A DNA stretch of 64,000 nucleotides from Adhaeribacter_A terreus (GCF_042657365.1 NZ_JBHSKT010000001.1:310001-374000), one strand, 5' to 3'. Positions 1 to 9,576 are shown, counted from the stretch's first letter. Numbers and translations: made by a program. Notes: generated by a model from the sequence alone, not told the origin.

Positions 1-112
1 GCAGCATTTCCCGGAACATGAGCGAAAAAGATTCCGGGTTTTGCTGCAGAAAGTTTTGGAGCTCGCCTACAGTTCCGGTATAATCAGAAAGGTTTTGTAA
101 AGCAGTTTTCAT
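1..112 (-). CDS. Partial CDS, N-terminus of an unknown protein
   Basis: An ATG at 110-112 opens a minus-strand frame with no stop before the left edge. It begins MKTALQNLSDYTGTVGEL and continues through QQNPESFSLMFREML. No family is recognised from 37 residues. The frame lies 10 bases after the stop of the FGE-like gene, and a CGSTA repeat spans that junction and supplies the first codons. There is no clear purine-rich ribosome site, which is normal in this phylum. It could be a chance frame, but the tight spacing supports a two-gene unit. Confidence 0.45.
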   Translation of the reverse strand, partial: MKTALQNLSDYTGTVGELQNFLQQNPESFSLMFREML

Positions 113-132
113 GAAAAAAAGGCTATCGTTTT
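103..132 (-). repeat. CGSTA repeat, copy at gene junction
   Basis: On the minus strand this reads AAAACGATAGCC, a T-run, then ATGAAAACTG. The TAG in its core is the stop codon of the FGE-like gene, and its distal part contains the start codon of the next gene. Confidence 0.7.
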
Positions 133-734
133 TCAAAGTAAGCCACGCAACGGAAGGTACGATTTAAAGCAGCGGCTTCACTTACATTTTTTGTCACAGC
201 TTTCCTGGTAAAAGCATCTGTAACTACTACGTTGCCATCTGAGGTCATTTCTTCGAAATTGCGCGCTGGCTTTACTTTTTTAGGCATTCCGGATACCGTT
301 TTCAATTCTTCCGGAGTTGGCAATCTATAAACAACTTTATAGACTTTATCGAATTTTGCATATTCCCGCTGGCCAGATAGGCAGATGTTTTTTGAATCGA
401 TAATATTATTGGATACAAAGTTGCTTCTCCATTTGCAGTAGGTTAAAGCCTGAAATTCAGAAATGCCAGTTAGAGGGATATCCGCAAATTTAGGATTGGA
501 GTATTTGTTCTTCCCATTAATTATTTGGCTGGTATCAGGAAGCATAGATTTGTAAAAAGCCGCCGTTGAATCGTTTTTTATCTTATATAAATACACCATC
601 CATTCAAAGTTGCTGATTACCTCCGTGTCTATATACCTATTTTCTTGAAAACGAACCGTACCGGGCGGAACAATCTCTTGCTTGCGTAGAAACGGGAAGA
701 ATGAGAGCCAGAGTGTTAAAATAGATAAAAGCAT
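123..734 (-). CDS. Formylglycine-generating-enzyme (FGE/SUMF1)-like domain protein
   Basis: About 203 residues. The order of motifs is that of the FGE-sulfatase fold: an early segment GTVRFQENRYIDTEVISN, then LTGISEFQALTYCKWRS, YRLPTPEELK and a terminal NRTFRCVA. This fold occurs in formylglycine-generating enzymes and also in non-catalytic gliding and secretion proteins such as GldJ and GldK. The protein is shorter than typical enzymes, so catalysis is doubtful. The ATG at 734 is preferred: it gives a hydrophobic leader (MLLSILTLWLSFFPFL), consistent with export. An upstream TTG at 788 would instead translate through a CGSTA repeat. The last residues EKR and the stop codon come from another CGSTA repeat. 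Confidence 0.6.
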   Translation of the reverse strand: MLLSILTLWLSFFPFLRKQEIVPPGTVRFQENRYIDTEVISNFEWMVYLYKIKNDSTAAFYKSMLPDTSQIINGKNKYSNPKFADIPLTGISEFQALTYCKWRSNFVSNNIIDSKNICLSGQREYAKFDKVYKVVYRLPTPEELKTVSGMPKKVKPARNFEEMTSDGNVVVTDAFTRKAVTKNVSEAAALNRTFRCVAYFEKR

Positions 735-773
735 TTCGTGTAAGTTGGTCTGAGAAATAAATATAGCGTTTTT

Positions 774-803
774 ACTTTTTTCGCTCAAAACCCTACCGTT
801 TTT
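774..803 (-). repeat. CGSTA repeat upstream of the FGE-like gene
   Basis: The minus strand reads AAAACGGTAGGGTTTT, GAGCG, then AAAAAAGTA. It runs directly into a second partial copy (AAAACGCTAT, 760-770). It lies in the divergent spacer between the FGE-like gene and aspS. Confidence 0.75.
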
Positions 804-895
804 AAAATGAACTTGCCTAAAAAACCTTACATGCTTCAGAAACTATGCGTACTTTTACAGGTTGAAAATTCTGAAGAAATAAAGCTTATTCCTAT

Positions 896-2656
896 ATGTT
901 GAGAACGCATACCTGCGGCGAATTGCGCAGCGAAAATATTGGCGAAAAGGTAGTTTTAACCGGTTGGGTGCAGCGCTCCCGCGACAAAGGCGGCATGCTC
1001 TGGATCGATCTGCGCGACCGTTACGGTATTACGCAGCTTAGCCTGGAAGAAGGCAAAACGCCGGAAGATGTGCTGAAAGTGGCGCGTGAACTAGGTCGGG
1101 AGTTTGTGCTGAAAGCCGAAGGAACCGTAATTGAGCGCGAAAGCAAAAACGATAAAATGCCAACCGGCGCCATCGAAATTAAAGTTTCTACGCTGGAAAT
1201 TCTGAATGCTGCGAAATTACCGCCGTTCTTAATTGAAGACGAAACCGACGGCGGCGACGACCTGCGCATGAAATACCGTTACCTGGATCTGCGTCGTAAC
1301 CCGGTTCGGAAAAATCTGGAGTTGCGCCATAAAATGATGCAGCAAACCCGCGCGTATCTGGATTCCCGTGAATTTATTGAAGTAGAAACGCCGGTACTTA
1401 TTAAATCTACGCCAGAAGGTGCCCGCGATTTTGTGGTGCCGAGCCGTATGAACCCGGGAGAATTTTATGCGTTGCCGCAAAGCCCGCAAACCTTCAAGCA
1501 GCTTTTAATGGTTTCCGGGTTCGATAAATATTTCCAGATCGTGAAATGTTTCCGGGATGAGGACCTGCGCGCCGACCGCCAACCGGAATTTACGCAAATT
1601 GACTGCGAGCTTTCGTTTGTAACCCAGGAGGATATTCTGAATATGTTCGAAGGCCTGGCGAAGCATTTGTTTAAAACTGTTCGCGGCGTGGAAATTGATA
1701 AACTGCCACGCATGACTTACGCCGATGCCATGAAATTCTACGGTAACGACAAACCTGATACACGTTTCGAAATGAAGTTCGTAGAACTGACCGATGTGGT
1801 AAAAGGCAAAGATTTCAAGGTTTTTGAGGAAGCGGAACTGGTGGTTGCCATCAATGCGAAAGGCGCAGCAACCTACACCCGCAAGCAACTCGACGAACTG
1901 ACCGATTTTGTAAAACGTCCGCAAATTGGCGCTACCGGTTTAATTTATGCGCGTGTAGAAGCCGATGGCAACGTGAAATCTTCGGTAGATAAATTCTACG
2001 ATCAGGAAGCTTTAATGAAATGGAAAGCTGCTTTGCAGGGCGAACCGGGTGATTTGTTCTTAGTACTTGCCGGCGCTGCCGATAAAACCCGCAAAGCGAT
2101 GTCCGAACTTCGTCTGGAAATGGGAACGAAACTTGGCTTGCGCGATCCGAACGTTTTCAAACCGCTTTGGGTAATCGATTTCCCGCTGCTGGAATGGAAC
2201 GACGAGGCGCAACGTTATTTTGCCATGCACCATCCGTTCACTTCGCCGAAGCCGGAAGATATGCACCTGATTGAAAGCAACCCAAGTGCGATCCGCGCGA
2301 ATGCGTATGACATGGTGATAAACGGCGTAGAAGTTGGCGGTGGTTCTATCCGGATTCACGACCGTGAATTGCAAAGCCGCATGTTTAAGTTGCTTGGTTT
2401 CACGGAAGAAGAAGCACAGAATCAGTTTGGTTTCCTGCTGAATGCGTTTGAATATGGTGCGCCGCCGCACGGTGGTCTGGCTTTCGGTTTCGATCGTTTA
2501 TGCTCGCTGTTTGGTGGTTCAGAATCTATCCGCGATTACATTGCTTTCCCGAAAAACAACGCCGGAAGAGATGTGATGATCGATGCGCCATCGCCGATCG
2601 CGCAGGAACAATTGGATGAACTGCGGATCGGTTTAAGAACTGAAGCCAAAGCTTAA
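896..2656 (+). CDS. aspS: Aspartate--tRNA ligase
   Basis: Class II aminoacyl-tRNA synthetase of 586 residues, the normal length for the bacterial enzyme. It charges tRNA-Asp with aspartate in the cytoplasm. The N-terminal OB-fold anticodon domain (about residues 1-105) contains GWVQRSRDKGGMLWIDLRD. The catalytic core shows YRYLDLRR, FVVPSRMNPGEFYALPQS, the motif 2 region CFRDEDLRADRQPEFTQID, the bacterial GAD insertion domain in the middle, GGGSIRIHD and motif 3 GLAFGFDRL near the C-terminus. It is a single-gene unit ending in two CGSTA repeats and a strong hairpin terminator. Confidence 0.97.
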   Translation: MLRTHTCGELRSENIGEKVVLTGWVQRSRDKGGMLWIDLRDRYGITQLSLEEGKTPEDVLKVARELGREFVLKAEGTVIERESKNDKMPTGAIEIKVSTLEILNAAKLPPFLIEDETDGGDDLRMKYRYLDLRRNPVRKNLELRHKMMQQTRAYLDSREFIEVETPVLIKSTPEGARDFVVPSRMNPGEFYALPQSPQTFKQLLMVSGFDKYFQIVKCFRDEDLRADRQPEFTQIDCELSFVTQEDILNMFEGLAKHLFKTVRGVEIDKLPRMTYADAMKFYGNDKPDTRFEMKFVELTDVVKGKDFKVFEEAELVVAINAKGAATYTRKQLDELTDFVKRPQIGATGLIYARVEADGNVKSSVDKFYDQEALMKWKAALQGEPGDLFLVLAGAADKTRKAMSELRLEMGTKLGLRDPNVFKPLWVIDFPLLEWNDEAQRYFAMHHPFTSPKPEDMHLIESNPSAIRANAYDMVINGVEVGGGSIRIHDRELQSRMFKLLGFTEEEAQNQFGFLLNAFEYGAPPHGGLAFGFDRLCSLFGGSESIRDYIAFPKNNAGRDVMIDAPSPIAQEQLDELRIGLRTEAKA

Positions 2657-2657
2657 T

Positions 2658-2718
2658 CAGTTTTTTAACCTAAAAGCATAGCGTTTTTTACTTTTTCATA
2701 GGTAAACCCTACCATTTT
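2658..2718 (-). repeat. Tandem pair of CGSTA repeats after aspS
   Basis: Two minus-oriented copies lie head to tail (2658-2687 with core CGCTATGC; 2690-2718 with core TGGTAGGG), two bases apart. They fill the space between the aspS stop codon and its terminator. Confidence 0.75.
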
Positions 2719-2719
2719 A

Positions 2720-2750
2720 AACCTCCGCAGTAGCTGCGGAGGTTTTTTTT
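2720..2750 (+). terminator. Intrinsic terminator of aspS
   Basis: The inverted arms ACCTCCGCAG and CTGCGGAGGT are separated by a 3-4 base loop and followed by eight T residues. Confidence 0.9.
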
Positions 2751-2985
2751 GTGCCTGGTTTTTAACTGTTTATAAATTTTGATGCAGCGTTTTTGCTAAC
2801 GCAGGCAACCAGTTTGAATAATGAGTTGTCTGCAATTTTGTGAAAGTCACTGGTATTCATAGTGAATGATTCTATGGCTTGGTATTTTGCTTTTGTAGTT
2901 ATCAATTTTCAAACAAGGATAATATTTCCGGCTCTTTCTAATTCCTGGCTTCTGTTTATTATTTAAAATATAACAAACTCACCCT
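2751..2985. other. Spacer upstream of the GEVED protein
   Basis: AT-rich spacer with no gene. It should carry the promoter of the downstream secreted-protein gene, but I see no convincing TAnnTTTG box. The stretch around 2880-2900 (TTGGTATTTTGC) is the nearest approach. Confidence 0.4.
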
Positions 2986-5900
2986 ATGAAAAGAAAATGT
3001 ACTGATCTTCAATTCCTGCTACTTATCTGGCTGTTCTGGCTTTTGGCCTTACCTGAAACTTTTGGGCAGACACAGTATTGCACTACCAATCTATACTCGA
3101 CCGGCTGTTCGGCTAACGACCGGATTGACCGCTTTGATTTTGGTACGATAAATAATTTAACAACTACCTGCGGAACGAACGGATATTCTGATTTTACAGC
3201 GATAACTGCCAATGTAAACCGGAATAATAATTATACGCTTCGAGTGCAGGCCAATGCAGCCTCAGCGCAGGGCTTTGGGGTCTGGATCGATTTCAACCAG
3301 GATCTTGATTTTGACGATGCCGGGGAATTTGTTTATGCCACGCCTACTACTGGTACCCAACTTTACACGAAGCAAATTCCTATTCCCGGCTCCGCTGTGC
3401 TGGGCCAGACCCGGTTACGGGTGCGTTCGGTAAAAAATGCCTTAATGGTAGCTGGAAGTTCTTGTTCGCAATTTGCTTTTGGTGAAACCGAAGATTATAC
3501 CCTGAACGTGCTGCCAAATACACAGTATTGCACAGATCTTTATAATATTGGTTGTACCACGCAAACCATGATATCAGCTGTAAAGCTTAATACCATTAAT
3601 ACGAATGACCTTTTTTGTAATAGTGGTTCCGGCTTTGTAAACCGGACTTCGATGAGCACAACGGTGCAGATGGGAGTTACTTATCCGTTAGAAGTAACGG
3701 TAGCCTACAACGCGGGTGCAGCAGCGGTTTGGGTAGATTATAATAATGATCTTGATTTTGATGATATAGGTGAATTTATAATAGGCGATGCCGGGAGTGT
3801 TGGCGGGCCTGCTGAAATAATCGGGACGATCACAATTCCGCAAAATATTACGCCAGGGAATAAACGTATGCGGGTACGGTCATCTTCGAGTTTATCCGGA
3901 TTTCAGGCTAGCGATGCTTGTAGATTCGAAGATAATGGAGAAACCGAAGATTATACCCTGAATGTAGTTGGCCAGACGCAGTATTGTTCCGTTGGGCTCT
4001 ATCAATTTGCCTGCACTTTGGGGAGTTCTGATCATAATATTACGTCGGTAATTTTAGGAACAATTAATAACTCCAGCAGTTGTACCCCGGGCGGATTCGC
4101 CGATTACTCTCATTTAAGCACTTCGTTACAGCGGGGTAGTGCAAACCCAATCACTATAGGTCTAGGCAGAGCCAATCTGGCGATAGGGGTCTGGATAGAC
4201 TTTAATCACGATCTTCAGTTTAACAACACCGATGAATTTGTGTACCAATCTGCGGTGCAGACCGGGATAATCCTTAATGGAAACATTGCTATACCGGTAA
4301 ATGCTCCATTGGGAAGTACCCGCATGCGCATACGGACTTTCCAACCGAACCTGATTCCGCAGGCAAATCAGGCATGTTTTCAGGCAAGTAGCGGCGAAAC
4401 CGAAGATTATACCGTTACCATTATGCCGCCTCCCGGCCCGACTGATGTTGGCGTGAGCGAAATAATCAGCCCCAAAAGTTCCTGCGGTTTGGGCACAACA
4501 GAAACGGTAGGCATTGTGGTGAAAAACTATGGCACTACTTCTCAAAGCAATTTTCCGGTGGGTTTTGCGGTGAATGGAGTGATTGGAGGTACTCAAATTA
4601 TTAACCGGACCATACCTGCCGGCGATACCATTCACTTGAATTTCATTTCGAAAGCTAACCTTAGCGCGCTTTCCGGTTTTATTCTGAAAGCATGGACAAG
4701 CCTACCCACTGATGCACAATTGCTGAATGATACTACCAGGGTAACTGTTACAAATTTTGGCAATGGTATTTCGGTTATCCCCCATACCGAGAATTTCGAT
4801 ACTTTTTTACCTTTAATGGCCAATAACGAAGTTTTAGCCGGCGTATTTCAGAATGGCTGGAGTAATGCAACGAATGATAATATTGAATGGCGGGTTTCTT
4901 CGGCTTCTACGAGGCAATTGGCCAACGTAGGTCCAACCTTTGACCATACCTCGGGCAGCGGCCTTTATGTAAACGTAATTTATACTATTCCCGGCGGTGC
5001 TACTGCTAGTATGGAATCGCCCTGTTTAAATTTTACCAATGTAAATAACCCAACGCTTGAGTTCTGGTATCACATGTTCAATATTGGGTCCGGTTCATTA
5101 GCAGTAGATGTAAACGACGGGGGAACCTGGAATCTGAACGTTTTCAATCTGAACGGCTCCCAGCAAGGGCTTCGGGCTGATCCTTGGTTGAAAGCAACCG
5201 TTTCATTATTGCCTTATGCCGGTAAAGTGATCCGTTTGCGGTTCCGGGCTCAAAATGGCACCACCGGCGCCATTGCCCTGGATGATATTGGATTAATAAA
5301 TCCACCTTTTCCGGTTCATAATATTGGTGTTGCTTTGCTTAGTTCGCCTCAAACAGGCTGTAGTTTAAAAGCTGCCGAAAATGTTTGCCTGCAGGTTACC
5401 AATCATGGCAACCAGCCAGAAACCAATTTCCCGGTTACCTATCAGCTTAATAACCTGGCCCCGGTTACCCAACTGTTTTCCGGAACGCCGTTGGCGGCGG
5501 GACAAACCGTAAGTTTTTGCTTTACTACTAAAGCAAATCTGAGTACTGCAGGAACATATCAGTTGAAAATTTATTCGGCACTTGCCACCGATACTTCCAG
5601 AGCCAACGATACCCTTCAGGCTGTAATTACGAATACCTTACCGAACCTTAATTTTACTTTTGCTGCTACTGCTGCCCAAACCTATCAGTTCACAGCGCAG
5701 AATACAGGAACCGGCAACCTTGCCTGGGACTTTGGTGATGGTAATACTTCAATGCTTCCAATCCCAATGCACCAATACAGCAAAGCGGGCACTTATACCG
5801 TGAAATTAACCGGCATGAGTGCTAACGGTTGTACCGGCGAAGTGCAGCAAACCATTTCGGTGGTGAGTGGCGTTAAGGAACTAGCCGAAAACGTTTTCAG

Positions 5901-6132
5901 AATTTACCCGAATCCGGCTTTCGATAAGATCACAATTGAACTGACCGGACAGGGGCAGGCACAGCAAATTTCGGTGGTCTCGGTTCTTGGAATAATTTTA
6001 AAAGAAATTGATCTGCCATCAGGGATCCGGAAAACCGAAATTAACGTGGGTGATCTGCCGGTTGGTTCTTATTTCATTCGGGTTACTACCGAAAAGGGAA
6101 ATTTTATCAGGCCGGTTATTCTGTCTCGTTAG
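2986..6132 (+). CDS. Large secreted T9SS cargo protein with GEVED and PKD domains
   Basis: 1048 residues. A signal peptide (about 1-27, ending ETFGQ) precedes three GEVED-domain repeats starting near residues 27, 178 and 329. Each begins with a QYC...C pattern, contains a WIDFNQDLDFDD-like acidic strand, and ends GETEDYTLNV or a close variant. A CARDB-like adhesive domain follows (about 485-590), then a jelly-roll/MAM-like region (about 600-770), a second CARDB-like domain (about 780-880), a PKD domain (WDFGDGNTS, about 886-960) and a C-terminal T9SS type A sorting domain (about 970-1048, FRIYPNPAFDKITIEL). It is probably exported by the Sec route and then the type IX system and displayed or released as an adhesin-like protein. 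No catalytic domain is seen. Confidence 0.9.
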   Translation: MKRKCTDLQFLLLIWLFWLLALPETFGQTQYCTTNLYSTGCSANDRIDRFDFGTINNLTTTCGTNGYSDFTAITANVNRNNNYTLRVQANAASAQGFGVWIDFNQDLDFDDAGEFVYATPTTGTQLYTKQIPIPGSAVLGQTRLRVRSVKNALMVAGSSCSQFAFGETEDYTLNVLPNTQYCTDLYNIGCTTQTMISAVKLNTINTNDLFCNSGSGFVNRTSMSTTVQMGVTYPLEVTVAYNAGAAAVWVDYNNDLDFDDIGEFIIGDAGSVGGPAEIIGTITIPQNITPGNKRMRVRSSSSLSGFQASDACRFEDNGETEDYTLNVVGQTQYCSVGLYQFACTLGSSDHNITSVILGTINNSSSCTPGGFADYSHLSTSLQRGSANPITIGLGRANLAIGVWIDFNHDLQFNNTDEFVYQSAVQTGIILNGNIAIPVNAPLGSTRMRIRTFQPNLIPQANQACFQASSGETEDYTVTIMPPPGPTDVGVSEIISPKSSCGLGTTETVGIVVKNYGTTSQSNFPVGFAVNGVIGGTQIINRTIPAGDTIHLNFISKANLSALSGFILKAWTSLPTDAQLLNDTTRVTVTNFGNGISVIPHTENFDTFLPLMANNEVLAGVFQNGWSNATNDNIEWRVSSASTRQLANVGPTFDHTSGSGLYVNVIYTIPGGATASMESPCLNFTNVNNPTLEFWYHMFNIGSGSLAVDVNDGGTWNLNVFNLNGSQQGLRADPWLKATVSLLPYAGKVIRLRFRAQNGTTGAIALDDIGLINPPFPVHNIGVALLSSPQTGCSLKAAENVCLQVTNHGNQPETNFPVTYQLNNLAPVTQLFSGTPLAAGQTVSFCFTTKANLSTAGTYQLKIYSALATDTSRANDTLQAVITNTLPNLNFTFAATAAQTYQFTAQNTGTGNLAWDFGDGNTSMLPIPMHQYSKAGTYTVKLTGMSANGCTGEVQQTISVVSGVKELAENVFRIYPNPAFDKITIELTGQGQAQQISVVSVLGIILKEIDLPSGIRKTEINVGDLPVGSYFIRVTTEKGNFIRPVILSR

Positions 6133-6149
6133 TTAGGGGCGTTTTTTTT

Positions 6150-6178
6150 ACTTTTTAGCAAGAAAACCCTACCGTTTT
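6150..6178 (-). repeat. CGSTA repeat after the GEVED protein gene
   Basis: The minus strand reads AAAACGGTAGGGTTTT, CTTGCT, AAAAAGTA. It lies between the stop codon and the terminator hairpin, the same arrangement as after aspS. Confidence 0.8.
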
Positions 6179-6180
6179 TA

Positions 6181-6216
6181 AAAAAAGCCTCCGCAGTTGC
6201 TGCGGAGGCTTTTTTA
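6181..6216 (+). terminator. Intrinsic terminator of the GEVED protein gene
   Basis: Arms AAGCCTCCGCAG and CTGCGGAGGCTT with a short loop, followed by a T-run. The stem core CCTCCGCAG is the same as in the aspS terminator. Confidence 0.9.
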
Positions 6217-6435
6217 TTTCACATACGGCAAAAAAAAGTTCACTAATTGTATAAAGTTAGGCAACCGTTTGGGAAAAATGCTTGTCTATATTCTTGTGAG
6301 AGTTTAAATAGTAAATAGTAGGAAAACCGGGTTGCTTTCTGCCGCCTTCCTGTTTGGTTTAAAGCTGCTGCGGTATTTCCTACTTTTTCTCGCATTTTCT
6401 ATAGCGTTTTTAAATAATAGGAATAATATAATTAG
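6217..6435. other. Convergent spacer with one CGSTA repeat
   Basis: No gene is supported. A CGSTA repeat is at 6382-6410 (minus; core CGCTATAG, followed by GAGAAAAAGTAGG), and its T-tract is degraded. The rest is unremarkable AT-rich sequence. Confidence 0.5.
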
Positions 6436-6470
6436 AAAAGCCTGCGCTTTAAGAGCAGGCTTTTTTCTTT
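6436..6470. terminator. Second terminator-like hairpin between convergent genes
   Basis: Arms AAAAGCCTGC and GCAGGCTTTT with loop GCTTTAAGA, followed by a T-rich run. Its symmetry allows function from either side. Confidence 0.75.
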
Positions 6471-6493
6471 CCAGACAAAGAAACTGAGTAAAC

Positions 6494-6536
6494 AAAAAAA
6501 GTGCGACCGGAACATTTTACCAGCCGCACTTTTTTA
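6494..6536 (-). terminator. Terminator of the nuoKLMN segment
   Basis: Arms AAAAAAAGTGCG and CGCACTTTTTT surround a partly paired loop. On the minus strand the hairpin ends in seven T residues, 40 bases after the nuoN stop. Confidence 0.8.
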
Positions 6537-6556
6537 GCTCAAAACCCTACCGTTTT
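6528..6556 (-). repeat. CGSTA repeat fused to the nuoN terminator
   Basis: The minus strand reads AAAACGGTAGGGTTTT, GAGCT, AAAAAAGTG. Its last A-tract and GTG form the first arm of the terminator hairpin. Confidence 0.8.
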
Positions 6557-6572
6557 CCGGCAGGAGAATTTC

Positions 6573-7952
6573 TTATAACCAATTGTTAAACCAGCCCGGG
6601 AAGAGACCCAGAACAAACGTAAAAATGCTCAGCACGATCAGCATGAAAGCTGCAAAACCATCTACGGCAACTTTTTCGCCGGCTGGTTCTTTCATGTACA
6701 TGGCCATTACCACCCGGAAGTAATAGTAAATGCTCACCGCCGACATTAAAATGGCAACTACCACTAACCAAACCGCACCGGCTTCGATAGCAGCACCAAA
6801 GATGAAGAACTTGGCGAAGAAACCACCGGTAAGTGGAATGCTGGCCAAAGAACACATCGCAACGGTCATCGAGAAAGCCAGCAATGGATTCGTGCGGCCT
6901 AAGCCGTTAAACATTTCGTAGGTTTCGCCTTCGCGCTGGTCAGAAACCAGTTTTAAAACTCCGAAAGCGGCAATGGTGGCAACGGTGTAAGACAGCGCGT
7001 AGAATAAAATGGCGTTCTGTGAATAATCGTTGAAAGAAGTTAAGGCAATTAACAGGTAACCGGCGTGAGCGATGCTGGAATACGCCATCATGCGTTTAAA
7101 GCTGGCTTGTACGGCGGCACCAACGTTACCAATAATTAACGTCAGAACGGTTATGGCTACTAAAGTCGGGTACCAGAATTCGTTTAAACCCGGGAAAACG
7201 GCCCAAACCAGTTTGTAAAAAGCGGCAATACCGGCGGTTTTTACTACGGTGCTCATGTAAGCCGTGAACAGGGTAGGAGTGCCTTCGTAAACGTCCGGGG
7301 TCCAGAAATGGAACGGGGCGGCGCCAATTTTAAAGCTGATCCCAACCAATACTAATAAAACGCCGACTTCCATCATTGGCATTAAACCAGTTGCAGTAGT
7401 ATTTGCGGAGAAAGAAGCAATTTCGGTAATGTTAAAGCTGCCGCTGGCGCCGTAAATTAGGGCAACGCCGAATAATAAAATACCGGTTGCAAATGAACCC
7501 ATTAGCAGGTATTTCAGCGCAGCTTCGTTAGAGCGGAGTTCTTTTTTGTGGCTTCCGGCCAGCACGTACATGGCAATGGAAAGAATTTCGATGCCCAGGA
7601 AAAGCATGATGATGTTTTCGTAGCTTACCATCATAATGCCGCCTACCAGCGAGAACATCAGGATGGAAAAGAATTCAGCTAAATGCGGATTGCCTTCGCT
7701 GATGTATTTGTGGGAAAAAGGAATGATCAGCACCAGCGAAAGCACCATAATGGCGCTGAAAGCCACCGCAAAATTATCGATGGTGAGCATGCCGTTGAAA
7801 TAGCTTTGCGGGTTATTCCAGTCCAGGAAATTCACGCCGAAAACAATGGCCAGGAAAAGAATTACCGCCGGCAAAATGATCTTGTTCGACTTCAGGAAGC
7901 CGAGGAAAAGGTTAATGATGCCGAAAACTGATAAAAGTATTATTGAAGTCAT
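6573..7952 (-). CDS. nuoN: NADH-quinone oxidoreductase subunit N
   Basis: 459 residues, an antiporter-like membrane subunit of complex I with about 14 hydrophobic segments. It shares the proton-channel core of NuoL and NuoM, including ALKYLLMGSFATGILLFG with its conserved lysine and the FHFWTPDVYEGTP loop. It is the last gene of the cluster and is followed by a CGSTA repeat and a terminator. Confidence 0.95.
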   Translation of the reverse strand: MTSIILLSVFGIINLFLGFLKSNKIILPAVILFLAIVFGVNFLDWNNPQSYFNGMLTIDNFAVAFSAIMVLSLVLIIPFSHKYISEGNPHLAEFFSILMFSLVGGIMMVSYENIIMLFLGIEILSIAMYVLAGSHKKELRSNEAALKYLLMGSFATGILLFGVALIYGASGSFNITEIASFSANTTATGLMPMMEVGVLLVLVGISFKIGAAPFHFWTPDVYEGTPTLFTAYMSTVVKTAGIAAFYKLVWAVFPGLNEFWYPTLVAITVLTLIIGNVGAAVQASFKRMMAYSSIAHAGYLLIALTSFNDYSQNAILFYALSYTVATIAAFGVLKLVSDQREGETYEMFNGLGRTNPLLAFSMTVAMCSLASIPLTGGFFAKFFIFGAAIEAGAVWLVVVAILMSAVSIYYYFRVVMAMYMKEPAGEKVAVDGFAAFMLIVLSIFTFVLGLFPGWFNNWL

Positions 7953-7958
7953 TTTTTA

Positions 7959-8116
7959 TTTCGATTGTTCGAATTTTCGATGTTCGTATGTTCGTCTTTC
8001 TTTAAAGCTGGAACAAGGCGTTATCTAAAATCGAAGTTCTTTTATTCGTAATAAATAAAGTGTCAAATTGCTTTCAATGTCCGGACTTCGAAAATTCGAA
8101 CATCGAAAATCCGAAT
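7959..8116. repeat. Heptad-type stutter arrays, nuoM-nuoN spacer
   Basis: The segment 7959-7997 is a run of units such as TTCGATTG, TTCGAATT, TTCGATG and TTCGTATG with a 7-8 base period. The segment 8080-8116 (ACTTCGAAAATTCGAACATC) carries the same words in inverted orientation, so the two could pair. No CGSTA repeat is seen between them. Confidence 0.55.
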
Positions 8117-9565
8117 CTACCTTTTAATAATGGTCAGTAAGTTTTGTACCGCCGGTTCTGAAATTTGCAGGAAAGTATTTGGGTGAAGACCGATCCAGAA
8201 AACCATGATGATCAGTGGAATTAAAACGGCTAATTCTACCGCGGTCAGGTCTTTGAACATAGCAGTTACGGAATTCGCTTCGCCGAACATTACGCGCTGG
8301 AACATGCGGAGTAAATAAACCGCACCCAGAATAATGGTTACGCCGGCTACGGCACCCATAATGTAGTTATGCTGGAAAACGCCTTGCAGCAACAGAAATT
8401 CGCCTACGAAACCGTTGGTTAAAGGCAGCGCAACCGTTCCGAGCAACATGATCATGAAGCAGATGGTGAAGGCTTTCGCGTATTGGGTAATACCTCCCAG
8501 CGCTTTGATTTCTCTCGTGCCAGTCCGGCGGAAAATGATATCGATCAAAAAGAACATACCAACTACGTTGATACCGTGGCTCAACATTTGAACCATCGCG
8601 CCTTGCATGCCCTGAATGTTCAGCGTAAATAAACCGGCAGCAATTAAACCAACGTGCGAAATAGAAGAGAAAGCGGTTAAGCGTTTCAAGTCGTTCTGAC
8701 GGATGGCGATGATGGCGCCGTAGATAATTCCGATGATGGCTAAAACTAAAACTACATCAGCCCACTGTGCCACGCCGGCAGGAACTACCGGTAATAACCA
8801 ACGGATAACGCCGTAAATACCCATTTTCAGCATGATACCTGATAAAAGCATAGTACCGGCGGTTGGCGCTTCGGTATAGGTATCGGGCTGCCAGGTGTGG
8901 AACGGGAAAACCGGCATTTTAATGGCAAACGCTATGAAAATGAACCAGAAAACCCAACTCTGATTTTCCGGCGATAAAGCTAATTGGTAGAAAGCGGAAA
9001 TATCGGAAGTGTGTGTGCCGGGCGTCTGGAAGTACAGGTAAACGAACCCAACCAGCATGAACAACGAACCGAAAATGGTATAGATAAAGAACTTAAAAGT
9101 AACCGGTACGCGACGTTCACCGCCCCATATACCGCAAATAAAGTAGATCGGAATTAAGGCAACTTCCCAAAAGAAATAGAACAGAAACGCATCTAAAGCC
9201 ACAAACGAACCGATCATACCGGTTTGCATGAACAGGATGAGGGCGTAGAAAGTACCGGCGTTGTTGTAGGTGTGTTTGAACGTGGAAAGAATGATCAGCG
9301 GGATCAAAAAGGCCGCTAAAAATACCAGCAGCAAGCTGATGCCATCCATGCCAATGTGGAAATTGATGCCGGCGTTCTGGATCCAGGGCTGGTTTATTTC
9401 GAACTGGGTAGCGGCGTTGGGTTCAAAAGAAACCATGGCGTAAACCGCGATCAGAAACTCGATGACTGCCGCGACGAAAGCCGTTTTCTTCGCAGCTTCG
9501 CCTTTCAGTAACAGTACCAGTAAACCAGCTAAAGCCGGCCAGAAAAGTAAGAGTGCAGTTAACAT
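8117..9565 (-). CDS. nuoM: NADH-quinone oxidoreductase subunit M
   Basis: 482 residues, an antiporter-like proton-translocating subunit of the complex I membrane arm. Visible hallmarks are FFWEVALIPIYFICGIWGG, with the conserved glutamate, the channel segment FHTWQPDTYTEAPTAG, and the ISHVGLIAAG helix. It lies between nuoL and nuoN, with spacers of about 200 and 165 bases that carry stutter arrays. Confidence 0.95.
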   Translation of the reverse strand: MLTALLLFWPALAGLLVLLLKGEAAKKTAFVAAVIEFLIAVYAMVSFEPNAATQFEINQPWIQNAGINFHIGMDGISLLLVFLAAFLIPLIILSTFKHTYNNAGTFYALILFMQTGMIGSFVALDAFLFYFFWEVALIPIYFICGIWGGERRVPVTFKFFIYTIFGSLFMLVGFVYLYFQTPGTHTSDISAFYQLALSPENQSWVFWFIFIAFAIKMPVFPFHTWQPDTYTEAPTAGTMLLSGIMLKMGIYGVIRWLLPVVPAGVAQWADVVLVLAIIGIIYGAIIAIRQNDLKRLTAFSSISHVGLIAAGLFTLNIQGMQGAMVQMLSHGINVVGMFFLIDIIFRRTGTREIKALGGITQYAKAFTICFMIMLLGTVALPLTNGFVGEFLLLQGVFQHNYIMGAVAGVTIILGAVYLLRMFQRVMFGEANSVTAMFKDLTAVELAVLIPLIIMVFWIGLHPNTFLQISEPAVQNLLTIIKR

Positions 9566-9576
9566 TTTCTATTTTT

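Noticed and set aside
6586..6855. 89-codon frame within nuoN
   Set aside because: Alternate frame of a well-supported membrane subunit.
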